This document shows positions 42,888 to 52,740 of a DNA stretch of 64,000 bases, piece after piece. The position numbers and the translations under genes are program-made. This DNA is from Lachnospiraceae bacterium. Lineage in GTDB: Bacteria; Bacillota; Clostridia; Lachnospirales; Lachnospiraceae. The stretch is from positions 62,001-126,000 of the forward strand of contig FUZG01000003.1 of assembly GCA_900168235.1 (NCBI GenBank), written 5' to 3'. Position 1 is the first letter of the stretch. Every line of letters begins with the position of its first letter. Under the pieces are notes generated by a model. The model searched no databases, was not told the DNA's origin, and was given only the letters and a program-made list of their open reading frames with translations.

Positions 42888-44624
42888 TCATTCTGTGATG
42901 CTCTTATTCGAGATCACGATCTCCCTGTCACAGTAATTCAACACGCTCTTTCTATGTGTAACAAGGAGACATGTCGGGCGGGGATTCAGCGCGCAGATTC
43001 CCTGCATTACCTGCTTCTCCGTATCCTCATCAAGTGCGGATGTGGACTCATCAAGGATGATAAAAGGCGACTTCCTGATGACAGCTCTTGCGATGGCAAG
43101 TCTCTGTGCCTGTCCTTCAGAAAGGCCTACACCCTTCTCTCCTACTCTTGTTTCAAGGCCATCCGGCAGATCCTTCAGGAAATCCAGACAGTCAGCAATA
43201 CGGAGTGCTTCTTCCATCTCTTCCTCCGTTGCATCTCCCTTTCCAAGAAGGAGATTTTCCCGTATCGTACCTGAGAACAGTGTATTTCCCTGAGGCACAT
43301 ATGAAATAAATGAACGGACAGCACCGTTTACATGCGCTTCATGACCGTTTATATCACGGTAAACTATGTTTCCCCTGTCTGTCTGAAGGAAATACAGAAG
43401 GATTCTTACAAGAGTTGTCTTACCAATACCGGATTTACCCATTACTGCAACAAATTCACCCGGATTTATCTTTAATGAAACATGACTAAGTACATCATTT
43501 GAAGTATTCTCAATCTCGGTCTTTTTTGATCCTGCTCCGATAAGTGCTCTGTCATATGCAAAGCTCAGGTCAGATATCTCTACACCGACTGCACCGCTCA
43601 TTTCTGCGATCTCTCTCCTCTCTTCAAGAGGGATCGCCTGTATCTCCATCACACGGCCCGCAGATGCCAGGATTGACACCGCTCCTGAAAACTTGCTGAC
43701 AAGAGCTACTATAGGAGACTGGATACGGCTGAAGAGTGTAATAAAGAGTGTCAGCGTACCGTAGGTGATATTTCCCTTTGCTATCTGTGTTGCTGCATAC
43801 AGGAACGCCAGCATATACCCCAGCGAAAAGGTTCCATTCATAACAAAGCTTGTAGCCGCACCAAGTTTATTCTTTTTCCAGACCCAGTAAAAACGGTTCT
43901 CTCTAAGCTCTGTAAGACGTTCAGAAAAATGTTCTTCCCCGTTAAAAGCCTTTACAACAAGAAGATTTGCAAGACTTTCCTGAATAAACGAACGATACGC
44001 CGTCTCTGTTTCCTGAACCTTTACCTGGTATCTCTTGAGAATACGTCCAAGAACCCACGAAAGAACTACTCCGATAGGTGTCAAAAACAGAGCTGAAATA
44101 GCCAAAACCGGTGAAAAATAAAACAATGTTACAAAAACAGAAACCAGCTGAACTAACAGGATAATTATATCCGGTATCACATTGACCATTCCGTTTGCGA
44201 TATTGCCCGCATCACTTGTCATACGGGTCATCATATCTCCGGTATGAAAACGCTGTGTTCCGATCCACACAGAACAAAGCAGCTTATCATATACCTGCTT
44301 ACGGATGCCAAAACTATATTTTTCATTGATCATAGCAGATGCCAGATCCAGACAAACCTGTATAACAAGCTGAGCGATCATTACCCCTGCAAAGATCAGA
44401 TATACTGTGGCTTCTGTTTTTCCCTGGCTCGCAGTATCAACAAGCTGTCTTGAAATAAGAGCCGCATATATAGAAATATATGTCATGAACAGCCTTACTG
44501 CCATCATTCCGCCGATTCTGAACTTGAACGGTGAAGTATAATGCATGAGCCATTTGATATACTGTTTGCTCTTCTCCCTGTCTGCGACAAACGATTTTAA
44601 CTGCCTTAAAGATTGTGACGCCAT
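42888..44624 (-). CDS. ABC exporter, fused permease-ATPase (type IV/MDR-like)
   Basis: 578 aa: six membrane helices within residues 30-300 and an ATPase domain with Walker A GKSGIGKTT (396-404), Q-loop PQG (444-446), signature LSEGQ (501-505, variant of LSGGQ) and Walker B ILDE (523-526). It works as a homo- or heterodimeric exporter of peptides, lipids or drugs. GGGAGAGTAGTA precedes ATG. It is divergent from the two-component system at 44709, with about 85 bp between, so control by that system is likely. It is the only peptide-exporter-like ABC protein in the window and could in principle serve the lasso-type locus 8 kb away; this is speculative. Confidence 0.9.
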   Translation of the reverse strand: MASQSLRQLKSFVADREKSKQYIKWLMHYTSPFKFRIGGMMAVRLFMTYISIYAALISRQLVDTASQGKTEATVYLIFAGVMIAQLVIQVCLDLASAMINEKYSFGIRKQVYDKLLCSVWIGTQRFHTGDMMTRMTSDAGNIANGMVNVIPDIIILLVQLVSVFVTLFYFSPVLAISALFLTPIGVVLSWVLGRILKRYQVKVQETETAYRSFIQESLANLLVVKAFNGEEHFSERLTELRENRFYWVWKKNKLGAATSFVMNGTFSLGYMLAFLYAATQIAKGNITYGTLTLFITLFSRIQSPIVALVSKFSGAVSILASAGRVMEIQAIPLEERREIAEMSGAVGVEISDLSFAYDRALIGAGSKKTEIENTSNDVLSHVSLKINPGEFVAVMGKSGIGKTTLVRILLYFLQTDRGNIVYRDINGHEAHVNGAVRSFISYVPQGNTLFSGTIRENLLLGKGDATEEEMEEALRIADCLDFLKDLPDGLETRVGEKGVGLSEGQAQRLAIARAVIRKSPFIILDESTSALDEDTEKQVMQGICALNPRPTCLLVTHRKSVLNYCDREIVISNKSITE

Positions 44625-44708
44625 TACTACTCTCCCTATAACTTTTCTAAACTCTCAATACTGATAGTGTGCTAAAATCAGTTTACATTAACTTTTGCGA
44701 GGTTCCAT

Positions 44709-45386
44709 ATGCATAAACTTATGATGATCGATGACGACAGAGAAGTTCTTCTCTTGAATCAAAAATACTTTGAAAACGAGGGTTATAAGATCTCTGTCCA
44801 CGACAACGCCGCTGATGCCCTGAGGATGATTCCAAAGGAAAAACCGGACTGTATTCTCCTTGATGTGATGATGCCCGGTCTGGACGGTTTCAGTGCCCTT
44901 CCTGAGATCCGGAAGCTTACTGACTGTCCCGTTATCTTCCTCACCGGCAAAGACACGGAAGAAGACAGAGTAAAAGGACTCCTGTCCGGCGCAGATGACT
45001 ATATCGTGAAACCCTATAGTCTGAAGGAGCTGTCCGCAAGAATACTGGTACAGCTTCGCCGTAGAATCCCTCTTCCAAGTACTGATCAGCGTTCATTTCC
45101 GCCGCTTACGATAAACCTCATGCAACGGAAAGTGTACTACAACGAAACCGAGGAAATCAACCTTTCTAACAGAGAATATGAACTTCTTTTACTCCTCACC
45201 GAAAAACCCGACCATATTGTAACCTTTGAAGACATCGGAAACGCCATCTGGAATGTATATCAGGAATCTGACCGCAGGTCTATCATGGTCATGATGAGCA
45301 GACTCCGGAAAAAGCTTGAGCTCTACAAAGGACTTGAAGACTGCATAGAAACTGCTTACGGAAAGGGCTATTCTTTCATACCATGA
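44709..45386 (+). CDS. OmpR/PhoB-family response regulator
   Basis: 225 aa. Receiver domain with acidic pocket IDDD (7-10), phospho-acceptor D52 in LLDVMMP, T79 and K101 (IVKPYS). A C-terminal winged helix follows (NREYELLLLLTEKPDHIVTFEDI ... MVMMSRLRKKLE ... TAYGKGYSF). It overlaps the kinase gene by 4 bp (ATGA), a standard coupled pair. Likely target: the divergent ABC exporter and/or its own operon. Confidence 0.95.
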   Translation: MHKLMMIDDDREVLLLNQKYFENEGYKISVHDNAADALRMIPKEKPDCILLDVMMPGLDGFSALPEIRKLTDCPVIFLTGKDTEEDRVKGLLSGADDYIVKPYSLKELSARILVQLRRRIPLPSTDQRSFPPLTINLMQRKVYYNETEEINLSNREYELLLLLTEKPDHIVTFEDIGNAIWNVYQESDRRSIMVMMSRLRKKLELYKGLEDCIETAYGKGYSFIP

Positions 45387-46246
45387 AAAACAAGAAAAAT
45401 TTTGAACAGCCGGAGCTCTCAGTTGAAGAACTCTCACATGCGCTCTACGAAGCAAATAAAAAACTTGCGGAAACTAATAAAAAACTCGAGGAATCCAATA
45501 AAGCTCTGGACGAAGCCAATCAGCGTCTGGAGCATAATATCCGCTTAAAAATGGAAATTTACCAAAACATTTCCCACGATCTCCGCTCTCCCATCACAGC
45601 CATCCATAATTCCATCGAGTATCTGGACAGTCTCCCTGTGATCACCGAAGAGGATGTCCGCTCTGTACTTCCGCTCATGTCTTCACGTACATCGGCTCTG
45701 GAACGCATGATAAGCGAGATATTTCTTATCACCAGACTCGACACTTCAGATTCTCTCATGCAGCTGCAGGAGATTCCCTGCCGGGATTTCCTCGAAGATT
45801 TCTTTTTCATGACAGAGGCTGATTCACGGTTCCATGACCGCTGCCTCATGCTGGATGTACCTGATGATCTAAATCTGATCATCAAGATCGATCCTGACTA
45901 TATGAAACGTGCTCTCGACAACCTTTTCAACAATGCGCTCCGCCACACCGAAAAAGGCGATAAGATCTGCCTCTCTGCAAAAGAAGGCGGCTCCAAAGAA
46001 AATCTTACTGTCGAGATCATTTTATCAAATAACGGATTACCTCTGAGCGACGAAGACGCTTCCCACGTATTTGACCGCAGCTGGACCGGTTCATCCTCAC
46101 GAACACCGGATTCAAAGAGCGGTATCGGTCTGGGTCTTTCCATTGTAAAAAGCATCATCGAACAGCACCACGGTACAGTCACAGCTTTCTCCGACGCCGA
46201 AAATGAAATGTCAGCAGCATTCAAGATCACTTTGCCTGCGGGATGA
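45383..46246 (+). CDS. Soluble histidine kinase with N-terminal coiled coil
   Basis: 287 aa. There is no membrane segment and no recognisable sensor domain. Residues 15-57 form a coiled coil with a repeating A-N-K-K-L-x-E-x-N pattern that leads straight into the dimerisation helix. The H-box is NISHDLRSP with H65, the N-box DNLFNNALRH and the G-box SKSGIGLGLSIVKS. The signal must come through a partner protein or from the cytoplasm. It is co-translated with the regulator at 44709. Confidence 0.93.
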   Translation: MKNKKNFEQPELSVEELSHALYEANKKLAETNKKLEESNKALDEANQRLEHNIRLKMEIYQNISHDLRSPITAIHNSIEYLDSLPVITEEDVRSVLPLMSSRTSALERMISEIFLITRLDTSDSLMQLQEIPCRDFLEDFFFMTEADSRFHDRCLMLDVPDDLNLIIKIDPDYMKRALDNLFNNALRHTEKGDKICLSAKEGGSKENLTVEIILSNNGLPLSDEDASHVFDRSWTGSSSRTPDSKSGIGLGLSIVKSIIEQHHGTVTAFSDAENEMSAAFKITLPAG

Positions 46247-46275
46247 TTTCACACATCCCGCACAGATATTTTTTG
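46237..46275 (+). terminator. Terminator overlapping the kinase stop codon
   Basis: TGCGGGATG and CATCCCGCA form a 9-bp stem; the TGA stop lies at the top of the left arm. A T-run (ATTTTTT) follows after about 7 nt, so termination may be moderate. Confidence 0.65.
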
Positions 46276-46374
46276 CAGAAATCCTATTTTATTCGGTGAT
46301 GATCTTGATTTTGCAAAAAAACATAAAATACTTTATATTATTCTCTGCATGCTTATTTTAGAGGAAAGAATTAT

Positions 46375-47469
46375 ATGAACGCTAAATTTTTACTGCCACA
46401 ACACTACGAATTGGTATCTGCTTATCCAATTATCATATTCTCATTTTGTTTATTTCCGCTTTTAATACTTTCTTCCATAAAAAAGATTTCATTAAAAGGA
46501 TTTAAAACACCAGATGAACTGCTTTCCATTGACAGTTCCTTAATACTTAGAGGAATAGCTGCCATTATAGTTATGATCCATCATTACTCACTCAGAATGG
46601 TGAATCCGTCAAAAATGTATTATTTCTGGCATACCGGGTATATTGCGGTTTTTATATTCTTCTTTTTATCGGGCTATGCATCTTTTACTCAATTAAAAAG
46701 AAAAGGTGATACATTTTGGAATAAATACTTTATTAATCGTTTTTTACGATTACTTATTCCATTTGTAATAATAAATACTATTGCATCTATATTCTATCTG
46801 CCTTCACCAATTATGTACCTTAAGGCCATGATCTCTCTCAAGCGCATCCTAGGTAACGAATCAGAATGGATAATAATATGGTTTTTAGCAGCCATCCTTT
46901 TCTTCACGATTCTTTTTTGGGCCAGCTTCAGATTTGTCAAAGAAGAAAAGTACGCTTTGATAATCTTTTTACTTGGATCTGTGGCATACGCTGCTGTAAA
47001 TATTTTTGTGCTCCATCACAATAATTTTTGGTTTAATACAACCCCGGCTTTTTTTACAGGAATAATGTATGCCAGATTTAAACCAATTATCTCCGACTTC
47101 CTAAATCGTACAAAAATATTCTTGCTGCCACTGGCAGCTATATTTGCTGCGGCATTATTTTTCCTTACTACCAAAGGATACCAGCATTGGAGCATTCAGA
47201 TGCTCTGTGGAGAATTTATACTAATATTGGTAATATTTTTTGACGAATATGCAGTCTTAAGATCCGTAATATTAAAAAGAATAGGCATTGCTTCATGGGA
47301 ATTATTCTTAATTCATCCTCTTATCTATTCGATTTATTATTCCGTTTGCAAAGACCGCTACGGTATTTCGGGTATTGTGTGCATCATACTTAGTATTGTT
47401 TCCGGTATCTTAATAAATCTGTTCGACGACTTTATATTTTCAGCACTAAAAAGAATTGTAATAAGATAA
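46375..47469 (+). CDS. Acyltransferase-3 family membrane protein
   Basis: 364 aa with about 10 hydrophobic segments. The family motif RGIAAIIVMIHHYS with its catalytic His is at about residues 62-75, and FFFLSGYAS lies further on. Such proteins O-acetylate (or otherwise acylate) surface polysaccharides and glycolipids. AGAGGAAAGA lies before ATG. It is convergent with the glycosyltransferase genes at 47541-52088 and probably acts on the same surface polymer. Confidence 0.85.
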   Translation: MNAKFLLPQHYELVSAYPIIIFSFCLFPLLILSSIKKISLKGFKTPDELLSIDSSLILRGIAAIIVMIHHYSLRMVNPSKMYYFWHTGYIAVFIFFFLSGYASFTQLKRKGDTFWNKYFINRFLRLLIPFVIINTIASIFYLPSPIMYLKAMISLKRILGNESEWIIIWFLAAILFFTILFWASFRFVKEEKYALIIFLLGSVAYAAVNIFVLHHNNFWFNTTPAFFTGIMYARFKPIISDFLNRTKIFLLPLAAIFAAALFFLTTKGYQHWSIQMLCGEFILILVIFFDEYAVLRSVILKRIGIASWELFLIHPLIYSIYYSVCKDRYGISGIVCIILSIVSGILINLFDDFIFSALKRIVIR

Positions 47470-47492
47470 TCCATCATTCTCAAAATATGATA

Positions 47493-47530
47493 AAAAATGA
47501 AGGGTATTTGTCCTATGGCAAATACCCTTC
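47493..47530. terminator. Terminator between acyltransferase and glycosyltransferase genes
   Basis: GAAGGGTATTTG and CAAATACCCTTC form a perfect 12-bp stem with an 8-nt loop. On the minus strand it is followed by ATTTTTTA; on the plus strand the T-run is poor. It mainly terminates the glycosyltransferase operon. Confidence 0.85.
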
Positions 47531-47540
47531 GCTGTTTACT

Positions 47541-48524
47541 TCACTTTTTTATAATTCTATATTTAACGGCCCACCAAAGCTTTCTGACCCGGCAATAATC
47601 ATAGCTTTCCTTAAAGGTCATGCGATAGCTTTCTTTACTTAAAAGTCCGGCATAATAGTTAAATTTATCCCTATTTCCATAATCAATCGCATAATTACAA
47701 TTATTCTTATAATGAAATATTCTGATTTCCCGATTCCAATATTTCTTTTCATCCTCTGTCATATCCGGAATTCTATCAACCGTTTCACAGCAAATCTCTA
47801 TGAATTTTTCTTCTCTTTTCATTATTTCTTCAAGAGTTCTTGTCTGCCTTGAATGACTTCCATTATGAGCTACACATTTCAAAAGATACTCATCTAAATA
47901 TCCTGCCTTGAACTTATACGTTAAAGGCAGCCATAACTGCCAGTTTTGCCCTTCTCTGCTCACAAAAATATTTCTGTGCGGTATCGCAGCCAAAACACAT
48001 TCTCGTCTGACAAGCATAGTACCCGGAACCCATACAATGTTACGACTGTAAATCAGATCGCTAAAAAAGGTATCCTCCCCATCAGGCTTCTTCCTGATAG
48101 ATCTGTCAACAACAACATCACGATCATCATCGTTTACAATTTCAATACCATGTAACACGAAACCGCATTCCGGATGATTGTTTAAGAAATCAAGCTTTTT
48201 TGAAATATTATCCGGAAGAATGATATCATCCGAATCCAGCCACATAAGATAATCACCATTAAAAACCTCAAGGCCCTTATTAATGGCTGCCGCCTGACCT
48301 GCGTTTTCCTGATAAATATATATGAATCTGATTCCCTTTTCCCTTAATTTGTCTCCGTAATAACCGGCAATTTGGGCTGTATCGTCTGTCGATCCATCAT
48401 CAACAAAAATCACTTCGATGTTTTTATACTTCTGAGACAATATACCTTCAAAATATCTCTCCAAATATTTAGCCCCGTTGTAACAAGGCGATATTATACT
48501 TATCATCGGATCATTTTTCTGCAT
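47541..48524 (-). CDS. Family 2 glycosyltransferase
   Basis: 327 aa, GT-A fold. N-terminal nucleotide-binding half with ISIISPCYNGAKYLERYF and VIFVDDGSTDDT; the metal/nucleotide DXD is in MWLDSDD near residue 95. The C-terminal third is basic and species-specific. Without a membrane helix it should act at the inner face of the membrane. It overlaps the preceding gene by 14 bp. The donor sugar is not predictable. Confidence 0.92.
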   Translation of the reverse strand: MQKNDPMISIISPCYNGAKYLERYFEGILSQKYKNIEVIFVDDGSTDDTAQIAGYYGDKLREKGIRFIYIYQENAGQAAAINKGLEVFNGDYLMWLDSDDIILPDNISKKLDFLNNHPECGFVLHGIEIVNDDDRDVVVDRSIRKKPDGEDTFFSDLIYSRNIVWVPGTMLVRRECVLAAIPHRNIFVSREGQNWQLWLPLTYKFKAGYLDEYLLKCVAHNGSHSRQTRTLEEIMKREEKFIEICCETVDRIPDMTEDEKKYWNREIRIFHYKNNCNYAIDYGNRDKFNYYAGLLSKESYRMTFKESYDYCRVRKLWWAVKYRIIKK

Positions 48525-49572
48525 ATTGTCCCTTTCTTCCCTTCAAAATTTCAATTATGATCATAGCCTTTTTTATGCTCCGTCGGACGATCTGTCCTAA
48601 GGCATATTTTCTGTAATATGACATAACCTCTTTATCAGAAAAATAACTGTGTGCCTCTTTTATAAACAGATTTGCCATGATTTCATTTTTCCAGGACCTT
48701 TTAACATCTTCATTCCAATGGTATTCGTGATTTAAGCCATACATCTGATGTATCTCAAACATGATCCAGTACTGATATATCTTCTTCCTGTTTTTCTGCG
48801 CAATACCGGCATGTTCGAGAGTCTTATGATAAAACTTAAAAATCTTGTTTCGATTTTCCATTTCATCTCTGCAGTCTTCCGGCTTTTTTTCGATAACTCT
48901 GGACAAGCTGGACTGCTGCTGATAGCAATAAACTACCAGCCGATCCGTAATTACATAGACCGACTTGACAAATGCAAGATAATCGAGTGAAAACACAAAG
49001 TCTTCCCCAAGAGTGATACCTTCCCGGAATCGAATATTGTGACTCTTTATGATCCCCATACGAAAAATCTTATTCCACACCACCCCAAAATAGTGATGAC
49101 CGGGATCTATAAGGGTCTCTTCCAGATACTCTTTTCCGGACCTTTTTCCGCCTCGAATGAGTCTTTCCACAGGAACACAACATCCATGAATCCTTCTGTC
49201 GTAAGAACAGATCGCCAGATCACAGCGATCATCTCCCGACATAGTCATTACCAGTCTCTCGACATAATCCCTTCGTACATGATCGTCTGAATCGAGAAAC
49301 ATTAAGTATTTTCCGGAAGCCCTATCAATCCCCAAATTGCGGGCAACAGACACCCCCTGATTCTCCTGATAGTGATACTTTATCCTTGAATCCATCTCTG
49401 CAGCCTGAATAACTACATCTCCGGTAGAATCAGTTGATCCGTCATCTATCACGATAATTTCTATATCAGAAAACGTCTGCTCCCGAAGCGAGGTAAGACA
49501 CCTTCCTATTGTCTTTTCTGACTGCCAGGCAGGAACAACAACAGATACTGCCGGACTCTTCAAAATTTGCAT
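48511..49572 (-). CDS. Family 2 glycosyltransferase
   Basis: 353 aa. VSVVVPAWQSEKTIGRCL opens the domain; IVIDDGSTDST and MFLDSDDHV give the nucleotide and metal sites; a conserved ITLGEDFVFSLDYL carries the likely catalytic ED. It is in the same operon as the flanking glycosyltransferases, overlapping both neighbours by 13-14 bp. It probably builds the same surface glycan. Confidence 0.92.
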   Translation of the reverse strand: MQILKSPAVSVVVPAWQSEKTIGRCLTSLREQTFSDIEIIVIDDGSTDSTGDVVIQAAEMDSRIKYHYQENQGVSVARNLGIDRASGKYLMFLDSDDHVRRDYVERLVMTMSGDDRCDLAICSYDRRIHGCCVPVERLIRGGKRSGKEYLEETLIDPGHHYFGVVWNKIFRMGIIKSHNIRFREGITLGEDFVFSLDYLAFVKSVYVITDRLVVYCYQQQSSLSRVIEKKPEDCRDEMENRNKIFKFYHKTLEHAGIAQKNRKKIYQYWIMFEIHQMYGLNHEYHWNEDVKRSWKNEIMANLFIKEAHSYFSDKEVMSYYRKYALGQIVRRSIKKAMIIIEILKGRKGQYAEK

Positions 49573-51032
49573 AACCCATTTCCTAATTGCCTTTTTTCTC
49601 TAATCCTGTTCCATACATAAGACATCGCAGGAACAGCCATTATGAACAAAAGATAATACTGCTCATATCTGTATCTTGTAACTGCTTCAAACAAAACATA
49701 GATTGCAAAGTACCCGCCAAAAGCGATCGCCGGCAGACATATCTCATCTTTCTCAATAACTTTATTGACCGCACAACATATGCCTGCAAAGAAGACAGCT
49801 ACAAAATATACCGTCATTCCTGTATATTCTAATATTTCTATGACCATGTGATCTGAAGGAATATCTTTACTGCCCAGGAATACGTTTATATTATCCAGAA
49901 AGCCCGCATAATTAGCGACTTTATTAAATAGATAGTTCATACTAAACTTATGAGATCTGAATAGATCGATCAGATACGAAGACGCCGCTGATTTATATGC
50001 ATCATAATCGAATCCAAAGGCCTTGAGATCAAAATAAAGATCTGTATGCTCTGCATCTATCGTAGGCTGATTTGTTATATTTCCACCTGTAAGTCCAAGC
50101 AAAAGCTTAAACCACAAATTATCGGTCTTCAGTCCATACGGTGCAAGACCGCTTAAGATAAAGGCTTCATTTATAAGATTGCTGCTGACAAAATATGTAA
50201 CCAGCATCACGGCCGTACAGATCAGATACTGCCTGTCTCTTTTTAGGATAAATTGCAGAACGGGTAAAACTATTACTGCAAGCAAGAGAATATTGGCGGT
50301 AGGACGTAATACGATAGCTATGCTGAGAATCAGGGAACATACGATCCACTTATAAAACGGTGCGTTTTTCCCTGAATTTTTCAGATAAATGTATATAGCC
50401 AATGCCTCGAGAAACAATGCTTCATGCTGATTATTCAGGATTCCTGAACCAATATATATGAACGGCCACATCAGAAAAAGCATGCTTCCGAAAAAAGAAG
50501 CCCTCCGGGACACGTATAAACGGAGCGTCTTATACAAAACTATATTTGTTGCCGTAAGGACCGCATATCTGGCAATCCTGACCGCTGCCAGACTGCCCTT
50601 AAACAATCTGTATAAAATCGAAAGATAAAATGCATATCCTATCTGAAAATTATAGAAACAAAAATAGTCATCCTTTTTTATAGCCCTATCGTGAAATGTT
50701 CCATTAACAATTTGTCCGGCTCCATCCCATAAAACCTTATAATCACTGATCGGTTCAGGTTTAACAAAACTATTCCAGACAAAATACAGTCCAAATGATA
50801 AAACGGCAATCATAATAACCGCTGCCTTCTCGGATTTTATCCTGGCTGATAAAAACATGGCTGCCGCAGTCAATAACAATGCAATACCTACCCCAAAATG
50901 CAGCGATTCTTTACCAAAAGAAAACTTATTTTGGCGAAATATGCAAAACAAATATAATAAAAGCAATAATAAAATTGAAGCCTTTGCAAGAATTTCTACT
51001 ATCCTGCTAAGTTTTTGATCGAGCTGCGTCAT
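49560..51032 (-). CDS. GT-C type membrane glycosyltransferase (GT39/GT83-like)
   Basis: 490 aa with about 11-12 hydrophobic segments. The first external loop carries an acidic site (PISDYKVLWDGAGQIVNGTFHDR), as in protein O-mannosyl and ArnT-type transferases that use polyprenyl-phosphate sugars. The upstream neighbour at 51108 encodes a GtrB-like enzyme that makes such a donor, which supports this reading. It would act on the outer face of the membrane on a glycan or protein acceptor. Confidence 0.8.
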   Translation of the reverse strand: MTQLDQKLSRIVEILAKASILLLLLLYLFCIFRQNKFSFGKESLHFGVGIALLLTAAAMFLSARIKSEKAAVIMIAVLSFGLYFVWNSFVKPEPISDYKVLWDGAGQIVNGTFHDRAIKKDDYFCFYNFQIGYAFYLSILYRLFKGSLAAVRIARYAVLTATNIVLYKTLRLYVSRRASFFGSMLFLMWPFIYIGSGILNNQHEALFLEALAIYIYLKNSGKNAPFYKWIVCSLILSIAIVLRPTANILLLAVIVLPVLQFILKRDRQYLICTAVMLVTYFVSSNLINEAFILSGLAPYGLKTDNLWFKLLLGLTGGNITNQPTIDAEHTDLYFDLKAFGFDYDAYKSAASSYLIDLFRSHKFSMNYLFNKVANYAGFLDNINVFLGSKDIPSDHMVIEILEYTGMTVYFVAVFFAGICCAVNKVIEKDEICLPAIAFGGYFAIYVLFEAVTRYRYEQYYLLFIMAVPAMSYVWNRIREKRQLGNGLCKF

Positions 51033-51107
51033 ATTTTTATATGATGTAATTCACAGATCATTACATCATTTCCCTCCTCACTTGAATCTTCCTAAAATAT
51101 CCGAACA

Positions 51108-52088
51108 TTATTCCCTGTCTGTTTTTTCAGACAGCTCGTTTTCTTCCCATGTCCTGTCACTTATGATATATCTGGGTCTATGTTTTGTTTCCATATATGT
51201 TTTTCCAACATACTTACCTATGACCCCCAGACTGAATATCTGAATGCCTCCAAGGAAGCACACTATACAGGTAAGCGAAGCCCATCCATTTTCAGTATCG
51301 CCCTGAAATGCACGTATAATTGCCCATATCAGAAAAGCAAAACCAATTAAGCTCACCACTAAACCCAATTCCGTGATCATAGTTATAGGCTTGGTTGATA
51401 AGCTTGTTATACCGTCAAAAGCAAATGAAAGCATCTTTTTCAGCGGATAGTGACTTTCTCCCGCCATCCTCTCATGACGCTCATAGTACACCGCGGTACT
51501 CTTAAATCCAACAAGCGGTATCATTCCTCGTAAAAACAGATTAACCTCTTTATAATGATCTAACTCTTTAAGAACTCTGGCACTGACAAGTCTGTAATCA
51601 GCGTGATTGTAAACAACCTCCGCCCCCATGAAATTCATAAATCTATAGAACCCCTGAGCTGTAGTCCTCTTAAACCAGGTATCAGTGTCACGGTTTGAAC
51701 GAACACCGTAAACAACTTCACATCCGCCAAGATACTGCTCTATCATTTCATCCATGGCATTTATATCATCCTGCCCGTCGCAGTCTATGGAAATGATAAT
51801 ATCCACAACGTCTTTAGCTTCCATCATTCCTGCTAACACAGCATTCTGATGTCCCCTGTTGCGTGACTGTGAAATGCCTATATAATGTTCATCTTCTTTT
51901 GAAAGACGAGCAATTATGTCCCAGGTTCCATCCTTTGAACCATCATTAACAAACAAAATCTTGCTGTCTTCACTGATTTTCCCTGATCTGATCAATCCAT
52001 TCAACTTCTCATTAAACATAGGGGCCGTTACCGGCAGCACCTTTTCCTCGTTGTAACACGGAATCACGATCCATAATACTGGTTTCAC
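51108..52088 (-). CDS. GtrB/DPM1-like polyprenyl-phosphate sugar transferase
   Basis: 326 aa. The GT2 domain opens LWIVIPCYNEEKVLPVT, then ILFVNDGSKDGTW and IIISIDCDGQDD (the D-x-D-x-Q variant typical of the GtrB/DPM1 branch). Two C-terminal membrane helices (LGLVVSLIGFAFLIWAII; CIVCFLGGIQIFSLGVIGKYVG) anchor it. It transfers a sugar from UDP- or GDP-sugar to undecaprenyl phosphate for use by the GT-C enzyme at 49560. It is the first gene of the glycosyltransferase unit. Confidence 0.92.
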   Translation of the reverse strand: MKPVLWIVIPCYNEEKVLPVTAPMFNEKLNGLIRSGKISEDSKILFVNDGSKDGTWDIIARLSKEDEHYIGISQSRNRGHQNAVLAGMMEAKDVVDIIISIDCDGQDDINAMDEMIEQYLGGCEVVYGVRSNRDTDTWFKRTTAQGFYRFMNFMGAEVVYNHADYRLVSARVLKELDHYKEVNLFLRGMIPLVGFKSTAVYYERHERMAGESHYPLKKMLSFAFDGITSLSTKPITMITELGLVVSLIGFAFLIWAIIRAFQGDTENGWASLTCIVCFLGGIQIFSLGVIGKYVGKTYMETKHRPRYIISDRTWEENELSEKTDRE

Positions 52089-52289
52089 TTTTCTCCCCCT
52101 GCCTTATAATTGCAACCAAAACTATTTCATCACTATTTCTTAATTCATATCCATCTTTGTATTTCCCTCAATACACTTGTACACTCCTTAAACAGGATAA
52201 TTGTGAAAAGACTATTTTGCAACTTATATATCAAGAAAAGGAAATATTTTCTTAAATCTTATTTAAGCATTTCTTAAACAATGATTATT

Positions 52290-52298
52290 TGATATAAT
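52290..52298 (+). promoter_or_regulatory. Extended -10 promoter of the PqqD-like gene
   Basis: TG-A-TATAAT is a perfect extended -10 element with no good -35. The leader is about 88 nt, ending AGGAG 8 nt before ATG 52393. The 52089-52289 stretch between this promoter and the divergent GtrB gene is A/T-rich and holds no gene. Confidence 0.65.
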
Positions 52299-52392
52299 AA
52301 CCATGTTTTGAGCAACAGTGTTAGCCTTATGCAACTTTGGGTTCAAACGCTGTAACTTACTAAAAAGTTATAAAATATAGGAGTAATAAAAA

Positions 52393-52668
52393 ATGAGGGA
52401 ATCAACAAAGATCAAGCTAGTTAAAAACCTCGATGTAACTGATCTGGCCGGAGACAAGGTCATGGTTGACTTTGAAAGCGGCAAATATTTTATGTTGAAG
52501 GGAACCGCTGCAGATATCTGGAATCTTATCCAGTCTGACACAACCGTTGAAAACGTTAAAATCGAACTTCAGAAGATTTATGACGTTGATGATGATACAT
52601 GTATCTCAGGAATTGAAACTTTCCTGGATCAGCTTAATTCAAACGGATTCGTAGCTCTTAGCGAATAA
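52393..52668 (+). CDS. PqqD-family RiPP recognition element (lasso B1-type)
   Basis: 91 aa, a stand-alone PqqD domain: three beta strands (KIKLVKNLDVTDLAGDKVMV, then FESGKYFMLKGTAADIWNLI) and three helices ending in the L-N-S-N-G-F-V-A-L pattern. Such RRE proteins bind the leader of a ribosomal peptide and deliver it to the modifying enzymes; in lasso biosynthesis this is protein B1. It is a separate transcription unit, convergent with the kinase gene and sharing its terminator. The B2 protease often fused to, or next to, B1 is absent. Confidence 0.85.
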   Translation: MRESTKIKLVKNLDVTDLAGDKVMVDFESGKYFMLKGTAADIWNLIQSDTTVENVKIELQKIYDVDDDTCISGIETFLDQLNSNGFVALSE

Positions 52669-52680
52669 GATCATACAAGC

Positions 52681-52737
52681 AAAAATCTGCATCCACTGTT
52701 CCGTATTTACCAATACGGTGTGGATGCAGATTTTTTT
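52681..52737. terminator. Bidirectional terminator between PqqD-like and kinase genes
   Basis: TCTGCATCCAC and GTGGATGCAGA form an 11-bp stem that continues inward as CCGTATT/AATACGG. It has a run of seven T on the right and AAAAA on the left. Confidence 0.92.
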
Positions 52738-52740
52738 ATC

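Noticed and set aside
52305-52392. Riboswitch in the leader of the PqqD-like gene
   Set aside because: The 88-nt leader shows no known aptamer pattern and no convincing alternative hairpins.
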